A DNA stretch of 64,000 nt, taken from the NCBI GenBank assembly GCA_009739215.1, contig VSJF01000010.1, positions 434,001-498,000 on the forward strand. The letters are read 5' to 3'. Under the pieces are notes generated by a model. The model saw only the letters and a list, made by a program, of their open reading frames with translations. It was not told where the DNA came from and did not search any database. Positions 60,781-64,000 of the stretch are shown here, one piece after another; position 1 is the first letter of the stretch, and each line of letters begins with the position of its first letter. Source of the stretch: Floccularia luteovirens. Lineage: Eukaryota > Basidiomycota > Agaricomycetes > Agaricales > Squamanitaceae. Made by a program: the position numbers and the translations under genes.

Positions 60781-62031
60781 TTAATGGAAAACAGCATCAC
60801 AATTGATAGAGACTGTTTGTCCTAAAACCAATTTTGTAAGTGTGATCTATTCAACAAATGTCTGAAATACCTGTGATCGTTTGTGCTCCAGGAGACACGA
60901 AGTATGACACAAGATCTGCAACATCTTCGGGCTGGCCCACAGGTGCGTCATGGAGTTTTAAAAACTATGAAACATCACATTGTTAGTGTTTCGATTAATG
61001 AGATCAAAATTAACTTTTTTGGAAAATGAGCATAGCTCCTCGTCTGTACTGGACATGCCTACAATATACGTCATTCATCCATTTTCCGATATAGCTCAAA
61101 TTTGACGCTACTCATTGTGGTTGCAATGAATCCGGGCGAATAGGCATTGACAGTGATACCGTACCCACGCAGCTCAAGGGCTTATCATCGAAACATGATA
61201 CCTTCAATTCTTGGGAACTACCCTTGGATCAATATAGGACGTACAAGCAGTTTGTGTCAAGGAACGAACAGCAGCCTTAGACATGCAGTAGGCGCCGTGG
61301 TTTGCGAAACCTTGTAACACCTCATATCAGCTTTACAAGCACACAAAGGACGATTTTTCTCAAATATCCTACCTCTCAGGCCACAGAGTGACGAAGCACC
61401 TAGAATTATGTCAACAAGACCACTTAGAAAGTGCGTGCGCAGCTCAATACCTATAATACGCCCGCGCGAGCCTTGCTTTACCATTTGCTGCGCAGCATAT
61501 TTGTAGCAAAAAATAACTCCGCGAACATTGACATCATATACAGCTTCCCACTTGCTCGCGTCGGCTAGAAAAAGAAATCGGGACCGAGAACTTTTTTCAG
61601 TCATATATTTTATGACAAATTGCAAGCACAAATACCGGCCATGATGCTTCCAGCGTCGTTACCTAATATTCCAGCATTGGCAACCATCTGCGAACGCTTG
61701 TTCTCAGCATGTTCCTCGAAGCCGATATGGATCAGAAGCTCACAACGTCCAATCTCCCGAGTTTTTTCACTGTTTCGTCCACCATAGATTTAACTTCTTC
61801 CTCCTTGGCAACGTCGAAGGTAAGCGCAATGGCCCTACGCTCCAGTTGTTCTATCTCTTTTACAACCTCGTAAAGAAGATCATGTTTAGATGGTAGGTCA
61901 TCCAAAGCAACATCAAGACCATCAGCGGCCAAACGGAGAGCGATCGCTCTACCTATGCCTTGCGCAGCTCCAGTGACTAGTGCTACACGATCTGCCCCTT
62001 GAGAGGAGTTGGAAACCTGAGAACTAGGCAT
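60781..62031 (-). CDS. SDR, acetoin/diacetyl reductase-like (inverted fourth copy, intact)
   Basis: Same family and exon plan as the 42-47 kb array, on the opposite strand about 15 kb away. Start MPSSQVSNSSQGADRVALVT with GAAQGIGRAIALRLAADGLD, DDLPSKHDLLYEVV, MVANAGILGNDAGSIM, WEAVYDVNVRGVIFCYKYAA, ASSLCGLRG, ANHGAYCMSKAAVRSLTQT (YxxxK), LELRGYGITVNAYSPGFIA, DAPVGQPEDVADLVSYFVSP, GAQTITG, end VSINCDAVFH at 60781. Eight introns join in phase. The tandem units, intron positions and similarity point to segmental duplication followed by inversion or relocation. Catalytic residues are present, so an active enzyme is expected; substrate unknown. Confidence 0.87.
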
Positions 62032-63560
62032 AGATTATGGATCTGTGTAAGAAAGTTCCAATGGTTGTATGATAACTCTGTACGACTTTATTAATTCTGA
62101 TCCAAACTGATACCATCTGCGTTCATGTTATCGATATGTCGTTGAAGTGACGCCTTATAATTGGAACCCTATGGAAGAGTTGGAGATAGAACTTTGTAGT
62201 CAAGTGACTAGTTTGACTTTCCAATACCACATCTTGTGTGAATATTCCGGCTCATATAACTCTTTTGCCTCATCCGTACTAATCTAATTAGGCTTCACAC
62301 AATCAAAGACTTCCTGCAGCCTCAGTTCCTCTGGTAATAATGGATGTCGTTCCTGCTCTGCTCCTATGTCCGCCTCCACCCCTCATTCCTTCTTTTGAAG
62401 CGGTGCATTTGCTGGCTTGATCATGCGGATGTCCAGATCAACAAGGAATTATGCCAGGATCATTTGATGGTCAAGTTAGACGGGGTACTGTCTTTAACGG
62501 TTGTACTTGATGGTGCACTATATCGGGGAAAGCAAAGGAGGTATCCTTCAAATGTCCCCACTTCTCCTAGATGTTATATGTTCCGTCCTTCCGGTTCACA
62601 CCTGTAAACAGTTCGTGGTTAGCTGTGTTGGCCTCAATTATAGTCTGCTATTTTATAATCATATTGCTCCTATTGCTCCGAAGTTGATTTGATTCTCGAA
62701 TATTTCTGGGAGTCCAAACTGTCCTGGTTCTGGTAATGCAACATCCTCCGCTGGAGGATCGATAGATTCATAGCCTAGATCTAGGTGGCACTCTAGTTCG
62801 TTATAGGTAATGTGAGGTCTTTCAGAGACGTAATATGTGGTATTCCTTGGAGGAATTAGGCATATATCTTACGATGGGATCACACGATCAATGAATTATT
62901 TTGGTGTCAATGACAGTCGCATGTTGATTTAACCTGTGATTCATGAAAAGAAAAGCAACGATGAAGTCGTGTCATCTTATGGAAAATCGAGATAAATACA
63001 ACCTCACTTTGCTTCATGTCAAAATCGCCAGGCACCTACTGGAACTTCCTACTGTTACAGGTTCGAGTTGGGCTACGAGCTCAGATTGTTTCTTCTTTAC
63101 TGCTCCCTTCCCACATTGGGAACACGATACTCCAGTTGTGGTGTCGTTTAGAAGGGTACGACTATGGTCATATACCAGGGAAAGAGAAATGGATGGACTA
63201 GATTGAGCGTCATGTTGTTAGATTCGATGCCAGTCATTGAGATGGGAGGAGCATTCTCTAAAATGGTCAGTGTTGCGACCTTAGCTTCTGAGAAGCCTGA
63301 TGCAACGATGTCTGCCTTGAATAAATCAGCCATGAGGTTGTTATGTATCTTACAGGTGTATGCATGAACTCAGGTGAATATGAGCTGAAGACAAGAGACA
63401 ATATATTCGTCGGAGATAATTATAAATTCGACTCCGTATGTCACGGTCTCACAGCTACCAACTAACCCTCTATTCTGATTCCGTTGTACCTACTATACTA
63501 GCTATACTGTTCGTCTAGGTAATAGATTTACCAAGAAAATCTAAATCGTCCGTAAACTAC
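62032..63560. other. intergenic, no gene recognised
   Basis: Open frames at 62344-62607 and 62943-63206 have no motif. The region separates the SDR copy from the 3' end of the cysteine-rich gene. No RNA gene or mobile element was seen. Confidence 0.45.
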
Positions 63561-64000
63561 TCAAACTTTCTGGCAGCAACCCCAGCAACCCTCAGATCCA
63601 GTGGGCTCCTCGCCTTTGGGACATTCCGGTTTTTCAGTCCTGCAGACATCGATGCATACATCTACTGGTGGAGTTGGTTGGCAACAGCCCCAGCAACCCT
63701 CAGATCCAGTGGGCTCCTCTCCCCTAGGACATTCTGGCTTCTCGGTTCTGCAGACATCGGTGCATACATCTGGGGTTGGAATGGGTTGGCAGCCACCCCA
63801 ACAACCCTCGTAACCAGTGGGCTCTTCTCCCTTAGGACATTCGGGTTTTTCGGGAATACAGACATCTGGGCACGTCTTTGGAGGTATAACAGGTTGGCAA
63901 CATCCCCAGCATCCTTCCGATCCGCTAGGAGCTTGACCCTTGGGGCACTCTGGTTTTTCAGGACGACAGACAGCTGTGCAAACTTCGGGGGGTGGAATAG
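63561..64000 (-). CDS. cysteine-rich tandem-repeat protein, 3' part (5' end beyond window)
   Basis: A reading frame open from the window edge to TGA at 63561-63563, with no start codon inside. It encodes four 36-residue repeats: VCTDVCRTEKPECPKGEEP followed by TGSEGCWGCCQP and a short PTP linker. Each repeat has six cysteines in the order C-x3-C-x6-C-x11-C-x2-CC (one copy has GGC in place of GCC). The protein ends CCQKV. The even cysteines, Pro-rich linkers and absence of hydrophobic core segments suggest a secreted, disulphide-bonded repeat protein of the cell wall or extracellular space. The CPxG...GC..C part loosely resembles antistasin-type repeats, but I would not assign the family. Signal peptide and total repeat number lie outside the window. 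Confidence 0.78.
   Translation of the reverse strand, partial: IPPPEVCTAVCRPEKPECPKGQAPSGSEGCWGCCQPVIPPKTCPDVCIPEKPECPKGEEPTGYEGCWGGCQPIPTPDVCTDVCRTEKPECPRGEEPTGSEGCWGCCQPTPPVDVCIDVCRTEKPECPKGEEPTGSEGCWGCCQKV
63583..64000. repeat. 108-bp tandem repeats (coding)
   Basis: CAGCAACCCT and its variants recur at 63583, 63691, 63799 and 63907, an exact 108-bp period (36 codons). The unit continues past the window end. It lies within the cysteine-rich coding sequence. Confidence 0.9.

Overview
The window comes from a fungal nuclear genome, most likely a mushroom-forming basidiomycete (Agaricomycetes). The signs are intron-dense genes with many 45-70 nt GT-AG introns, an F-box/LRR protein of the Agaricales type, an atypical G-alpha subunit with a GGHRS switch II, an MLKL-like helical-bundle protein, and a full set of eukaryotic genes such as SEH1, Derlin and CTP synthase. 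Genus and species cannot be read from the sequence.

Layout. 0.2-3.9 kb: RNA-dependent RNA polymerase of the RNA-silencing type (-). 5.6-6.3 kb: small MLKL-like N-terminal-domain protein (+). 8.3-9.7 kb: F-box protein (-). 9.7-13.8 kb: gene-poor. 13.8-16.2 kb: atypical G-alpha (+). 16.7-17.5 kb: RRG7 (-). 20.0-21.3 kb: retinol-dehydrogenase-like SDR (+). 21.7-22.6 kb: mitochondrial ribosome recycling factor (-). 23.9-27.2 kb: RING + RRM protein (+). 28.7-30.9 kb: long disordered protein (-), divergent from SEH1 at 31.4-33.5 kb (+). 33.7-35.6 kb: NADP-glutamate dehydrogenase (-). 36.8-39.3 kb: CTP synthase (-). 39.5-41.9 kb: mitochondrial-type DEAD-box helicase (-). 42.4-46.8 kb: tandem array of acetoin-reductase-like SDRs (one pseudogene, one intact copy, one copy with a lesion); a fourth, inverted copy lies at 60.8-62.0 kb. 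47.0-48.1 kb: Derlin (+). 48.4-49.5 kb: flavin-reductase-like protein (+). 49.5-54.4 kb: a divergent pair, biotin carboxylase/biotin carrier (-) and carboxyltransferase (+), which look like two subunits of one acyl-CoA carboxylase. 54.4-56.7 kb: NCS1 purine/cytosine permease (-). 57.0-57.5 kb: small unknown gene (-). 63.6 kb to the end: 3' part of a cysteine-rich protein made of exact 108-bp repeats (-).

Most genes are unrelated housekeeping or metabolic genes. Two groups are real functional or evolutionary units: the carboxylase pair, which shares a 164-bp divergent promoter, and the SDR paralogue family. Mitochondrial functions recur (RRG7, ribosome recycling factor, DEAD-box helicase), but the genes are not clustered.

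A theme across the window: many conserved genes (RdRP, G-alpha, SDR, CTP synthase, DEAD-box, Derlin, NCS1) read perfectly except at one or two sites where a single extra base breaks the frame. Other genes of similar size (SEH1, glutamate dehydrogenase, both carboxylase genes, RRG7, recycling factor) are clean. Residual insertion errors in the assembly are the simplest explanation, but mutation or recoding is not excluded. Exon structures were worked out by eye from splice sites and family conservation; no alignment or transcript data were available.
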